DNA from: Flavobacteriaceae bacterium
GTDB lineage: Bacteria > Bacteroidota > Bacteroidia > Flavobacteriales > Flavobacteriaceae
Assembly (NCBI GenBank): GCA_024742935.1
Contig: JANSXN010000002.1
Location: forward strand, 30,112 to 94,111
Reading direction: 5' to 3'
Length of the DNA: 64,000 nucleotides
Shown here: in pieces, positions 8,190 through 15,967 of the stretch
Position numbering within the stretch: the stretch's first letter is position 1
Layout: each line of letters starts with the position of its first letter
Notes under the pieces: generated by a model
Database searches by the model: none
Told to the model about the DNA's origin: nothing
The model's input: only the letters and a program-made list of their open reading frames with translations
Position numbers and translations under genes: made by a program

Positions 8190-8233
8190 AACCCTCTTAG
8201 TCACGATACTTCGTTATAAAACCTGAGAGGGTT
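8190..8233. terminator. Hairpin between convergent amidohydrolase and fabD genes
   Basis: AACCCTCT (8190-8197) and AGAGGGTT (8226-8233) frame 28 bases. The position suits a bidirectional terminator, though the long spacer and lack of a strong T-run suggest it may be a dispersed palindrome used as one. Confidence 0.5.
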
Positions 8234-8241
8234 GATTATTT

Positions 8242-9126
8242 CTATTCAAATTTGGCAGCATCTGTCACTGCGTCTTTATGAATTTTTTTGACAAGTCCTT
8301 GTAGCACATTTCCGGGGCCTACTTCGATGAATTTGGTAGCACCGTCGCTGACCATGTTTTGGACGCTTTGGGTCCATTTTACGGGGGCTGTTAGTTGGAA
8401 GATGAGGTTTTCCTTGATTTTATCGGGTTCTGTTACGGCAAAGGTGCTGACGTTTTGATAGACCGGGCACATAGGGGTGGCAAAGGGTGTGTTTTCAATG
8501 GCTTTGGCGAGTTCTTCACGGGCGGGTTCCATTAAAGGCGAGTGGAAAGCACCACCTACAGGAAGCAACAAGGCACGTCGTGCACCGCGTTCTTTTAGAC
8601 GTTCACAGGCTTCTTCCACCGCTTTTACTTCGCCGGAAATGACCAATTGCCCGGGGCAGTTGTAATTTGCCGCCACAACAATTCCATCCACATCTGCACA
8701 AACAGCTTCTACCACCTGATCTTCCAAGCCGAGTACAGCTGCCATTGTGGAGGGTTGCATTTCGCAGGCTTTTTGCATGGCTTGGGCGCGTTTGGAAACC
8801 AACAATAAGGCATCCTCAAACTTCAGGCATTTGTTCGCTACCAGTGCTGAGAATTCGCCCAGCGAGTGTCCTGCCACCATATCAGGTTTGAAGCTGTCGC
8901 CCAATACTTCGGCTAATATGACCGAGTGTAAAAAAATAGCCGGTTGGGTTACTTTGGTTTCTTTGAGTTCGTCAGCCGTGCCTTCAAACATGATTTTGGT
9001 GATGTCAAAGCCCAGAATTTTATTGGCTTGCTGAAAGCGTTTTTTTGCTATTTCTGAGTGGTCGTACAGGTCTTTGCCCATTCCGGTGAATTGGGCGCCT
9101 TGGCCGGGGAAGATGTATGCGTTCAT
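8242..9126 (-). CDS. fabD: Malonyl-CoA:ACP transacylase
   Basis: 294 residues. FabD moves malonyl from CoA to acyl carrier protein, providing the extender for fatty-acid synthesis in the cytoplasm. Seen: FPGQGAQFTGMG at the N-terminus, the nucleophile elbow GHSLGEF (Ser88), Arg113 in the SKRAQAM stretch and the catalytic histidine in GAFHSPLM (His195), plus IEVGPGNVLQGL at the C-terminus. It stands apart from other fatty-acid genes here. Its upstream region holds fifteen copies of a 7-base repeat, and a TAnnTTTG-like element further out (9291-9298, minus strand) would place that repeat in the 5' leader; this is a weak inference because no matching -33 element is seen. Confidence 0.95.
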   Translation of the reverse strand: MNAYIFPGQGAQFTGMGKDLYDHSEIAKKRFQQANKILGFDITKIMFEGTADELKETKVTQPAIFLHSVILAEVLGDSFKPDMVAGHSLGEFSALVANKCLKFEDALLLVSKRAQAMQKACEMQPSTMAAVLGLEDQVVEAVCADVDGIVVAANYNCPGQLVISGEVKAVEEACERLKERGARRALLLPVGGAFHSPLMEPAREELAKAIENTPFATPMCPVYQNVSTFAVTEPDKIKENLIFQLTAPVKWTQSVQNMVSDGATKFIEVGPGNVLQGLVKKIHKDAVTDAAKFE

Positions 9127-9163
9127 GGTTTTTGGTTAATTGTTAATGGTGTAATGGTTTTGA

Positions 9164-9268
9164 GTGTTCAGTGTTCAGTGTTCAGTGTTCAGTGTTCAGT
9201 GTTCAGTGTTCAGTGTTCAGTGTTCAGTGTTCAGTGTTCAGTGTTCAGTGTTCAGTGTTCAGTGTTCA
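9164..9268. repeat. Tandem repeat, 15 perfect copies of GTGTTCA
   Basis: 105 bases of uninterrupted 7-mers in the fabD upstream region, ending 37 bases before its start codon. Copy number in such arrays changes readily by slippage. No gene covers it; the plus-strand reading (SVQCSVF repeated) is a by-product. Confidence 0.97.
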
Positions 9269-9306
9269 AAAATGGTTTATAAAGATACTGCAAAATTAAA
9301 AATAAT

Positions 9307-10152
9307 TTAGGAATACTTCTTTATGATGGTGTTTACCTGATTGTAGTAGCCGCTTCCAAAGAGGTTGAGGTGCACGAGCAGGTAATAGAGTTGCCATAGG
9401 TCGAGGCGGTTTTTCCAGTTGTTTTCTAGGGGAAAGTTATTGTTGTAGATAGTAAAGACCTTTTCCGGAAAACCACCAAAGAGCTGCATCATTGCAAGGT
9501 CCATTTCGCGTGAAGCGAAACATACCGCGGGATCAATTAAACAAGGATTTCCGGTTTTGTCCACCAGATAATTGCCGTTCCATAAATCGCCGTGAATAAG
9601 TGCGGGCGGTTCATTGGGGATTTCATTGGCGCAGTTTTTATAAAAGGAAGACAGGTTTTTGAACGTAAATCCTTTTTTTGTTGCCCATTCAAGTTGTGGC
9701 TCCAGACGTTTTTCAATATAGAATTGAGCTGCGTTTTGTATGTTACACCCGTTGTATTGTTCCAAGCTGCCGATGTAATTGTCGTGGTCAAGGCCAAAAA
9801 AAGGGGCTGTGTTTTGGTGCAATCGTGCCAGTTGATCACCAAATGTTTCCCAAAAAAGGGTTGATTTTTCGCCCGGCGAAATGTACTCTAAAAGCAAATA
9901 GGAATGGTTGTCAATTTCGCCTTGAGCAATTGTATCAGGAATTTTAAATGTGTGTGTTTTTGCTAAAAGCCGGAGTCCGTTAGCTTCTTTTTCAAACATC
10001 GCAGGAAACCGATTTGCAAGGTTGCGTTTTAAAACGAAAAGGCCTTTGTCTGTTTCAAGGTAAAACACCTCGTTGATGTCACCGCCGTGAAGGGGTTTTT
10101 GATTTAGGAGTTTTAGGTTTTCCTGTTCGAGGATGTTATTCAGGGATTCCAT
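9307..10152 (-). CDS. Fructosamine kinase family protein
   Basis: 281 residues, the normal length. Family members phosphorylate the sugar part of glycated proteins or related ketosamines, causing the adduct to fall apart (protein deglycation). Seen: the N-terminal LHGGDINEVFYLE loop and FVLKRN with the ATP-binding lysine, the catalytic loop HGDLWNGNYL, the metal-binding LIDPAVCFASREMDLAMMQLF (split here as LIDPAV and REMDLAM) and the C-terminal YLLVHLNLFG helix. It follows the DHFR fusion gene on the same strand after a short gap filled by a palindrome that ends 8 bases from the start codon. Natural substrate uncertain. Confidence 0.9.
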   Translation of the reverse strand: MESLNNILEQENLKLLNQKPLHGGDINEVFYLETDKGLFVLKRNLANRFPAMFEKEANGLRLLAKTHTFKIPDTIAQGEIDNHSYLLLEYISPGEKSTLFWETFGDQLARLHQNTAPFFGLDHDNYIGSLEQYNGCNIQNAAQFYIEKRLEPQLEWATKKGFTFKNLSSFYKNCANEIPNEPPALIHGDLWNGNYLVDKTGNPCLIDPAVCFASREMDLAMMQLFGGFPEKVFTIYNNNFPLENNWKNRLDLWQLYYLLVHLNLFGSGYYNQVNTIIKKYS

Positions 10153-10160
10153 TGATAAAC

Positions 10161-10198
10161 CCTTTCAGGGTTCATCCCGAAGTGTCGGGACTGAAAGG
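10161..10198 (-). repeat. Compound palindrome before the fructosamine kinase start
   Basis: Outer arms CCTTTCAG (10161-10168) and CTGAAAGG (10191-10198); inner hairpin TCCCGA - AGTG - TCGGGA (10175-10190). It ends 8 bases upstream of the ATG at 10152. Different sequence from the galE/topA palindrome but the same placement. Confidence 0.7.
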
Positions 10199-10217
10199 AT
10201 TGGTTTCGTTTTTTTAA

Positions 10218-11111
10218 TTACTTACGGATATACGTTAAATACGTAAAAGCAAACTCGTGTTTGTCGTCTTTGGGGTGGTGTTCTTCATTGATAAGTTCCC
10301 ACTTGCTTTCATCGATATGAGGGAAAAAGGTGTCTGCCGGAAACTCAGAGTGAACGCGCGTGAGTTCAATTTTATCTGCATATTCCAGGCTTTGTTTGTA
10401 GATTTCGCCACCTCCTATGATAAAGGGTTGGTCATCTTGTTTTGCAAGTTCAAGTGCCTCATTGATGGAGTGAACCACGATAGCACCAAATTTTTTATAG
10501 GTTTTGTCTCTTGTGATGACTACGTGAATTCTATTTGGCAAAGGCTCAGGGAAGGTTTCAAACGTTTTGCGGCCCATAATAATGTGGTGGCCTGTGGTAA
10601 GTTTTTTAAAGCGCTTGAAATCATCGGGTAAATGCCACACCAGATCATTGTCTTTTCCCAAAGCATCATTTTCAGAAGCGGCTGCAATGAGTGTGATTGT
10701 TTGGTTTTTAGCTTGCTTTGTGGCTTTGACGGGAACAGGTTTATTTGGCAAAGGCATTTCTTTATCAACTCTTTTTTGGAGTTCTGTTATGCGTTTTTGT
10801 TGTTTGGCTTTGAGCTTGTCCAGTTGTTCATTCTCCCATTTTTTACCCATAAATCGATTGGTAAAAAAGACATTAAATGCGTGTATCAAAAAAAAGAATG
10901 TCCAGATGAGTATTGCCCAAACATACCAGTTTTCAATAGGCAGGTTTTTACCAACTCCCATTAGCTGGTCGAGAATAATGATAAAAGCAGAACCAATAAG
11001 AAAAACAACAAAGTGCTGATTGAGTCTTTTTTTCTGGCGAATGCGGTCTTGAGCATATAGAAATTGCTCGCGGTCTTCGTTTTTTTGAATCTCGTTGTTT
11101 TTTGAAGACAT
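10218..11111 (-). CDS. Membrane-fused dihydrofolate reductase (2TM domain + DHFR)
   Basis: 297 residues from the ATG at 11111 (MSSKNNEIQ); an upstream ATG at 11222 would run into the preceding gene. Residues about 20-100 match the 2TM domain: basic YAQDRIRQKKRLNQHF, two hydrophobic helices (FVVFLIGSAFIIIL and VWAILIWTFFFLIHAF), then NRFMGKKWENEQ. A charged linker leads to a complete DHFR domain (about 138-297): ITLIAAASENDALGKDNDLVWHLPDDF, GRKTFETFPEPLPNR, VVITRD and IIGGGEIY. DHFR regenerates tetrahydrofolate after thymidylate synthesis, and thyA lies at the head of the same gene run. The fusion predicts a membrane-tethered enzyme facing the cytoplasm. Confidence 0.9.
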   Translation of the reverse strand: MSSKNNEIQKNEDREQFLYAQDRIRQKKRLNQHFVVFLIGSAFIIILDQLMGVGKNLPIENWYVWAILIWTFFFLIHAFNVFFTNRFMGKKWENEQLDKLKAKQQKRITELQKRVDKEMPLPNKPVPVKATKQAKNQTITLIAAASENDALGKDNDLVWHLPDDFKRFKKLTTGHHIIMGRKTFETFPEPLPNRIHVVITRDKTYKKFGAIVVHSINEALELAKQDDQPFIIGGGEIYKQSLEYADKIELTRVHSEFPADTFFPHIDESKWELINEEHHPKDDKHEFAFTYLTYIRK

Positions 11112-11142
11112 AACTAAAGCGTTTAAGTGGGTAATAAAGGTA

Positions 11143-12000
11143 CTATTGTTTTTTTGTTTTGGTATTGTTTTCAACCTGAAAAATAATGGGTAAAGAATAT
11201 GAAACAGTAACATTTTTACCATTCACTTGGCCTGGAACCATTTTAGGTAGTGAATTGATAACTCTAACGGCTTCAAACTCTAAGAGTCTATTTGGGCCTT
11301 TAGCAATAAAATCAGAAACTTCACCTTTCGTATTAATTTTGAATGAAATGTCAATTTTTACAATACCACTTAGGGTAGGCATAAAATCTACAATTTCAGT
11401 ATTATAATTTTCCACAACGAATTTATCAATTTTAGAGGCCATACATTTCTTTCTTTTTTCAAAGTCTTTAAATTTACAACCGGGATAAATGGGAGGTGAA
11501 AGTGATTTTGAATTATTTTTTTCTAACAATTCTTCCTGCTCTTTTCATGATTCAAATTCATATATTGTTTTACCTGAATTATTTACAGCAATAATATTTC
11601 CATTATTTAAAGAGCTAAATGTCAGATTTACTTGAATTTTTTGATTGGTCAAATTAAGCGGGTATTCATTTATTTTTTCTGCTTCCTTTGAAGTAAATAA
11701 AACGACTCTTTTTAATGCCGTAAGTAAAGTTAAATTTGATGTGTGATAATCTTCTAACAAAAAAATACCATCATCGTTTGAAGAAATTGTGGCGGTTAAA
11801 TTTTCTTGGTGATCACTTAATTTAAGAATATTTAGATCATTGTTTATTTCATAGCATATTAAAAGCATAAAACAATTTTCTAAACAATCTAAGGTGTCCG
11901 AAATAGTTTCTTTTTCCATGCATTCATTAAAAATCTTACTTTCTTGAGCATTACTCGGAAAAGAGAAAAATAGCATTAAAAAAAGAAATACCCTTAACAT
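11143..12000 (-). pseudogene. TonB-like gene interrupted by an in-frame TGA
   Basis: One frame from the ATG at 12000 encodes a signal peptide (MLRVFLFLMLFFSFPSNAQ) and about 150 residues, meets TGA at 11545-11547, and continues without any frame change through KEQEELLEKNNSKSL and PPIYPGC to 11143. The second half has the TonB C-terminal fold as found in its neighbour: PPIYPGC, MASKIDKFVVENYN, GIVKIDISFKINTKGEVSDF and MVPGQVNGKNVTVSYSLPIIF. So the intact gene was probably a periplasmic TonB-like protein of about 285 residues, disabled by one nonsense change (for example from GGA, CGA or TGG). A sequencing error, readthrough, or use of a TTG at 11527-11529 for the second part are alternatives. 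It lies 5 bases after the intact TonB-like gene. Confidence 0.65.
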
Positions 12001-12005
12001 AACAT

Positions 12006-12437
12006 CTACTTCCCGGTCTTAAAATTAAAGGGTACTGCATAAGAGATGGCTCTGGGTTTACCGGCGAGCATACCCGGCTTCATTTTTGGAATGGCGAGAA
12101 TGTTTCTTTTGGCTTCTTCAACGAGTTCTTTGTTTTTTCCTTCTACCTTAGTGATTTCGACTTCGCCACTGGCATTGATTACAAAATGGACCACAATGCG
12201 TTCCTGCACATTGTTTTTCCAAGCATTTACAGGGTACTTAAAGTTTTTTCTAACGTGTTCGTTAAGTTTTTGGTCAAAACAGGCATCTGTTTTTGAGGTG
12301 TCGTTGCTTTCACAGCCGGGCCAAACCGGAGCAATTTCTTTCATAGTAACCTTGTTTTTGTCAACATCTCCCCATTTTTCTTGAGCCAAAGCTGGTAAAG
12401 AAATTAAAAGTACAAGTAAAAGCGCTAATTTTTTCAT
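12006..12437 (-). CDS. Periplasmic TonB C-terminal domain protein
   Basis: 143 residues: signal peptide MKKLALLLVLLISLPALAQ, then a TonB C-terminal-like domain: APVWPGCES, CFDQKLNEHVRKNFKYPVNA, ERIVVHFVINASGEVEITKV and IPKMKPGMLAGKPRAISYAVPFNF. It lacks the N-terminal membrane anchor and proline-rich spacer of a true TonB, so it is an exported stand-alone domain, common in Flavobacteriia, of unknown role; it may interact with outer-membrane TonB boxes. It lies 18 bases after thyA and 5 bases before its interrupted paralogue, so it is carried in the thyA-folA run. Confidence 0.82.
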   Translation of the reverse strand: MKKLALLLVLLISLPALAQEKWGDVDKNKVTMKEIAPVWPGCESNDTSKTDACFDQKLNEHVRKNFKYPVNAWKNNVQERIVVHFVINASGEVEITKVEGKNKELVEEAKRNILAIPKMKPGMLAGKPRAISYAVPFNFKTGK

Positions 12438-12455
12438 AGATATTTGGGTTAAAAT

Positions 12456-13307
12456 TTAAACTGCTACCGCTCCTTTGATATGTGGATGCGGATTGTAATC
12501 GACTAAGGTAAAGTCTTCAAACGTAAAATCAAAGATATTTTTTACATCCGGGTTGATAATCATTTTGGGAAGGGGCCTCAGGTCTCTTGATAGCTGTAAT
12601 TCCAGTTGTTCAAAATGGTTTGAATAAATGTGTGCATCCCCAAAAGTATGGACAAAGTCACCCGCTTCCAGGTCACATACCTGGGCAATCATAAGCGTTA
12701 ACAGGGCATAAGATGCAATGTTAAAGGGCACACCCAGAAAAATATCAGCACTGCGCTGGTAAAGTTGGCAGGATAGTTTTCCTTTGGTTTCTCCTTTTGC
12801 CTCATCAGGTGGAGCCACATAAAACTGAAAAAATGCATGACAGGGTGGGAGTGCTGCTTTGCCGTTTGCTACGTTTTCACTAAATGGTAGTGAAGTGTCA
12901 GGCAGCACACTGGGATTCCAGGCAGAGATGAGCATCCTGCGGCTGTTGGGATTTGTTTTAATGGTATGGATGAGTTCGCTGATTTGATCGATTTGTTCAC
13001 TATTCCAGTTGCGCCATTGGTGGCCATAAACAGGCCCCAAATCTCCATTTTCATCGGCCCAGTCGTTCCAGATTTTCACACCGTTTTCCTGCAGGTAGCC
13101 AATGTTTGTATCGCCTTTCAGGAACCACAAGAGTTCGTAGATGATGGATTTTAAGTGTAGTTTTTTGGTAGTGACCATTGGGAAGCCTTCACTGAGGTCA
13201 AAGCGCATTTGGTAACCAAACACACTTTTGGTACCGGTGCCGGTGCGATCGCCTTTGAAGGTACCGTTTTCGAGTACGTGTTTTACTAGGTCGTGGTATT
13301 GTTGCAT
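12456..13307 (-). CDS. thyA: Thymidylate synthase
   Basis: 283 residues from the second ATG at 13307 ([15 protein letters not shown] aligns with the usual ThyA start); the ATG at 13313 directly abuts a palindrome. ThyA methylates dUMP to dTMP with methylene-tetrahydrofolate, producing dihydrofolate that the DHFR encoded downstream reduces. Seen: [10 protein letters not shown] (phosphate binding), [20 protein letters not shown], the [10 protein letters not shown] arginines, the catalytic cysteine in [12 protein letters not shown] (Cys156), [16 protein letters not shown] and the C-terminal KGAVAV. A short charged insert ([10 protein letters not shown]) follows the active-site strand. It is in the minus-strand run with the nucleoside transporter upstream, grouping thymidylate supply genes. 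Confidence 0.96.
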   Translation of the reverse strand: MQQYHDLVKHVLENGTFKGDRTGTGTKSVFGYQMRFDLSEGFPMVTTKKLHLKSIIYELLWFLKGDTNIGYLQENGVKIWNDWADENGDLGPVYGHQWRNWNSEQIDQISELIHTIKTNPNSRRMLISAWNPSVLPDTSLPFSENVANGKAALPPCHAFFQFYVAPPDEAKGETKGKLSCQLYQRSADIFLGVPFNIASYALLTLMIAQVCDLEAGDFVHTFGDAHIYSNHFEQLELQLSRDLRPLPKMIINPDVKNIFDFTFEDFTLVDYNPHPHIKGAVAV

Positions 13308-13313
13308 AGTCAT

Positions 13314-13340
13314 ATTCCCGCGAAAGCGGGAATCTCATTA
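13314..13340 (-). repeat. Start-codon palindrome, thyA copy
   Basis: On the minus strand TAATGAG, then ATTCCCGC - TTTC - GCGGGAAT, perfect 8-base arms. It ends 6 bases before the ATG at 13307. Confidence 0.85.
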
Positions 13341-13464
13341 AATTAATTAAAAACTTATTTAGCTATTTAGAATTTCGAAATTAAAAAAAAGCTTTTGAAT
13401 GTGTTTGGAAAGATAAAAAATTCTATTAAAAGTTATTAACTAAATTTGGAGTTTTAATCACGAG

Positions 13465-13544
13465 ATGCCCGCCTTACTACTTCGCTGTACTCTTTTGCTG
13501 AAGCTGCATAGACGAAAAGCTTCGTAGTACAAAGCCGCGGGCAT
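13465..13544. repeat. Long composite inverted repeat after the nucleoside transporter gene
   Basis: ATGCCCGC (13465-13472) and GCGGGCAT (13537-13544) enclose partly pairing inner arms (TTACTAC near 13475, GTAGTAC near 13524). The flank CACGAGATGCCCGCCTT resembles the start-codon palindrome family, so this is probably a long-loop relative. It begins 4 bases after the transporter stop codon. Confidence 0.6.
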
Positions 13545-13548
13545 GGGT

Positions 13549-15246
13549 TTACCCAATAATCATCCCCGCAATAGTTGCCGAAAGTAAGGACGCTAGTGTA
13601 CCACCAATCAATGCTTTCATTCCAAATTCAGAAAGGGTTTTGCGTTGCCCAGGTGCGAGGGAGCCAATTCCTCCAATCTGGATTCCGATGGAGGCAAAAT
13701 TGGCAAATCCGCATAGCATATAAGTCGCCATAATCACCGATTTCTCATAGTTAAAACTGATGAGGTTCGCGGTGTTCTTTAAATCTGCCAGCTGGATGTA
13801 GCCTACAAATTCGCTGGCTACCAGTTTGATTCCTAATAGTTGCCCCATCAACGCCATGTCTTCCTGAGCCACGCCTATGAGCCACATCAGTGGGGCAAAG
13901 AGATAGCCCAAAATAAACTCCAAAGAAAATTTATCGTAAGGTGTACTGGAGGCAACCCAGCTGTTGAGTGCCGTAATATCGCCCAGTTTTCCAAACCCGT
14001 AATTAATCATCGCAATAAAGGCGATAAAGACCAAAAGCATAGCGCCTACATTGGCGGCAAGTTTTAGACCTTCTGTGGTTCCGTTTGCGATGGCGTCGAG
14101 GATATTAGAGCCGATTTTATCTTCAGAAACCGCTACTTCATTGGTTATTTTTTGAGTTTCAGGATAGAGCATTTTTGCAATGACGATTGCGCCGGGTGCC
14201 GCCATAACGGAAGCGGTTAACAGGTGTTTGGCATAAAATATTTTCATGACTTCATCCTCACCACCTAAAAATCCAATGTAAGCTGCCAATACACCACCTG
14301 CTACTGTGGCCATACCGCCTACCATCACGAGCAGCATTTCAGATTTGCTCATTTTTTCAAGATAGGCTTTGATCATGAGCGGAGCCTCGGTTTGGCCTAA
14401 GAAAATGTTTCCGGCAACTGATAAACTCTCGGCGCCAGAAATACCCATCAAGCGGGTCAATACCCAGGCGAGTCCTTTAACAACCACTTGTATAAATCCT
14501 AAGTAAAACAAGACCGAGGTCAATGCCGAAAAGAAAACGATTGTTGGCAACACCTGAAATAAAAAGATAAACCCAAAACTTTCCACATTCATCATTCCAC
14601 CGAGGAGAAATTCACTTCCTGCCTGCGTGAAATCCAGTATTTTGACAAATATTTTTCCAACAAATTCAAAAGCGCTTTGGATAAATGTGACTTTTAAAAC
14701 ACCAATAGCAAGGAGAAGTTGGGCAGAGAGTCCAATACCAACTGTTTTCCATCGAATGGCTTTTTTATTACTGCTAAAAAGAAAAGCCAGAAGCAATAAG
14801 GCAAGCATTCCCATAACACCTCTCCAGAGTGTGTCTGCAGAGAAACCTTCACTGGGAATCATTTCTTTTTGGATGACATCATCAAGTGAAGCTTCTCTTT
14901 CTGAAAAACTATAGACAACATCGTTTTCTTTAAAAGTAAGAGTTGTGTCTGTTAGTTCTGTTATGTGGTATCTTCTTAAGGTATCATTGGGTTGAGAATA
15001 GAACAAAACGAGCAGGTTGTTCTGAAGTATATAATCTCCCGAGGCTTCAAGACTGTCTTTTGCTGTTAGATAGTATTGAAACTTACCCTTGTCAAAAACA
15101 AGGGAGTCACTTTCGGGATTGATTTCAAAAAGTGGTTGATTTTCCTGATTGGTGATGGTTGAAAAAGACCAGGATTTTTCAATTGTTTGTGCGATGTGCA
15201 GCTGAGAAAATAACAAAAATACACCTAGGAGTAAAAATCTAATCAT
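13549..15246 (-). CDS. NupC-type nucleoside transporter with N-terminal exported domain
   Basis: 565 residues, longer than the roughly 400 of a plain concentrative nucleoside transporter. Residues 1-19 are a signal peptide; about 20-125 form a beta-rich domain (FDKGKFQYYLTAKDSLEASGD, YHITELTDTTLTFKEND) resembling small lipocalin-like domains; the rest is the NupC fold with about ten membrane helices, including VLPTIVFFSALTSVLFYLG, VAGNIFLGQTEAPL (the conserved G-Q-T-E-A-P nucleoside/cation motif) and ANFASIGIQIGGIGSLAP. It should import nucleosides coupled to Na+ or H+. Its place before thyA and after the nuclease gene fits nucleotide salvage. The function of the extra exported domain is unknown. 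Confidence 0.88.
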   Translation of the reverse strand: MIRFLLLGVFLLFSQLHIAQTIEKSWSFSTITNQENQPLFEINPESDSLVFDKGKFQYYLTAKDSLEASGDYILQNNLLVLFYSQPNDTLRRYHITELTDTTLTFKENDVVYSFSEREASLDDVIQKEMIPSEGFSADTLWRGVMGMLALLLLAFLFSSNKKAIRWKTVGIGLSAQLLLAIGVLKVTFIQSAFEFVGKIFVKILDFTQAGSEFLLGGMMNVESFGFIFLFQVLPTIVFFSALTSVLFYLGFIQVVVKGLAWVLTRLMGISGAESLSVAGNIFLGQTEAPLMIKAYLEKMSKSEMLLVMVGGMATVAGGVLAAYIGFLGGEDEVMKIFYAKHLLTASVMAAPGAIVIAKMLYPETQKITNEVAVSEDKIGSNILDAIANGTTEGLKLAANVGAMLLVFIAFIAMINYGFGKLGDITALNSWVASSTPYDKFSLEFILGYLFAPLMWLIGVAQEDMALMGQLLGIKLVASEFVGYIQLADLKNTANLISFNYEKSVIMATYMLCGFANFASIGIQIGGIGSLAPGQRKTLSEFGMKALIGGTLASLLSATIAGMIIG

Positions 15247-15260
15247 GTTTTTTTTTATGG

Positions 15261-15884
15261 TTATTTTTCCCGTTTGGAAATTTCGTCTCTTATGAGTGCT
15301 GCTTTTTCGTAATCTTCATTATCCACCGCTTTGTCAAGCATATCGTTTAATTCTTTGAGGGAATAGGTTTTATAACTTTTGGAAGTTTTCTTTTTAGACT
15401 CAGTGTCGTCTGTCATCAATTGTTCAAGTATGGCCTGCTCTTCTTCCGGAGATTCTTTTTTCTTGGGACTTGCCTTGAGAAAGATTCCTGCTTTTTCCAG
15501 TATGTTTTTATAAGTAAAAATAGGCGCATTGAACCGTAAGGCAAGTGCTATGGCATCACTGGTTCTGGCATCGATGATTTCTTCAATTTTATCCCTTTCA
15601 CAGATGATACTTGAAAAGAAAACACCATCCACCAGTTTGTGAATAATTACCTGTTTTACCTGGATTTCAAAGCGGTCTGCAAAGTTTTTAAACAAGTCGT
15701 GGGTGAGGGGTCTTGGGGGTTTGATTTCTTTTTCCAAAGCAATTGCTATGGACTGAGCTTCAAATGCTCCAATGACAATGGGGAGTTTTCGCTCACCGTC
15801 AACCTCGCTCAAAATCAAGGCGTAAGCACCATTCTGAGTTTGACTGTAAGAAATTCCTTTTATATTAAGTCGTACTAGGCTCAT
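15261..15884 (-). CDS. Bifunctional nuclease family protein with UVR motif
   Basis: 207 residues. Residues about 1-140 are the DUF151/BFN domain (LPIVIGAFEAQSIAIALEK, RPLTHDLF, RTSDAIALALRFNAPIF), known from bacterial and plant proteins with reported DNase/RNase activity. Residues about 170-205 are a UvrB/UvrC-type UVR helix pair (LKELNDMLDKAVDNEDYEKA), which usually mediates protein contacts. The gene lies 14 bases before the transporter gene and after etfA on the same strand, apparently one operon. Whether it is really a nuclease or has another role in this lineage is open. Confidence 0.85.
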   Translation of the reverse strand: MSLVRLNIKGISYSQTQNGAYALILSEVDGERKLPIVIGAFEAQSIAIALEKEIKPPRPLTHDLFKNFADRFEIQVKQVIIHKLVDGVFFSSIICERDKIEEIIDARTSDAIALALRFNAPIFTYKNILEKAGIFLKASPKKKESPEEEQAILEQLMTDDTESKKKTSKSYKTYSLKELNDMLDKAVDNEDYEKAALIRDEISKREK

Positions 15885-15967
15885 AAGTTGAAAAAACCAA
15901 AAGGCTGTTTAAACAGGGCATTGCCTTACTTAAACAGCCCTTGAATAAAGGCACAATTTATAAAAAA

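Noticed and set aside
9164..9268. CRISPR-like array
   Set aside because: The 7-base units are contiguous, with no spacers.
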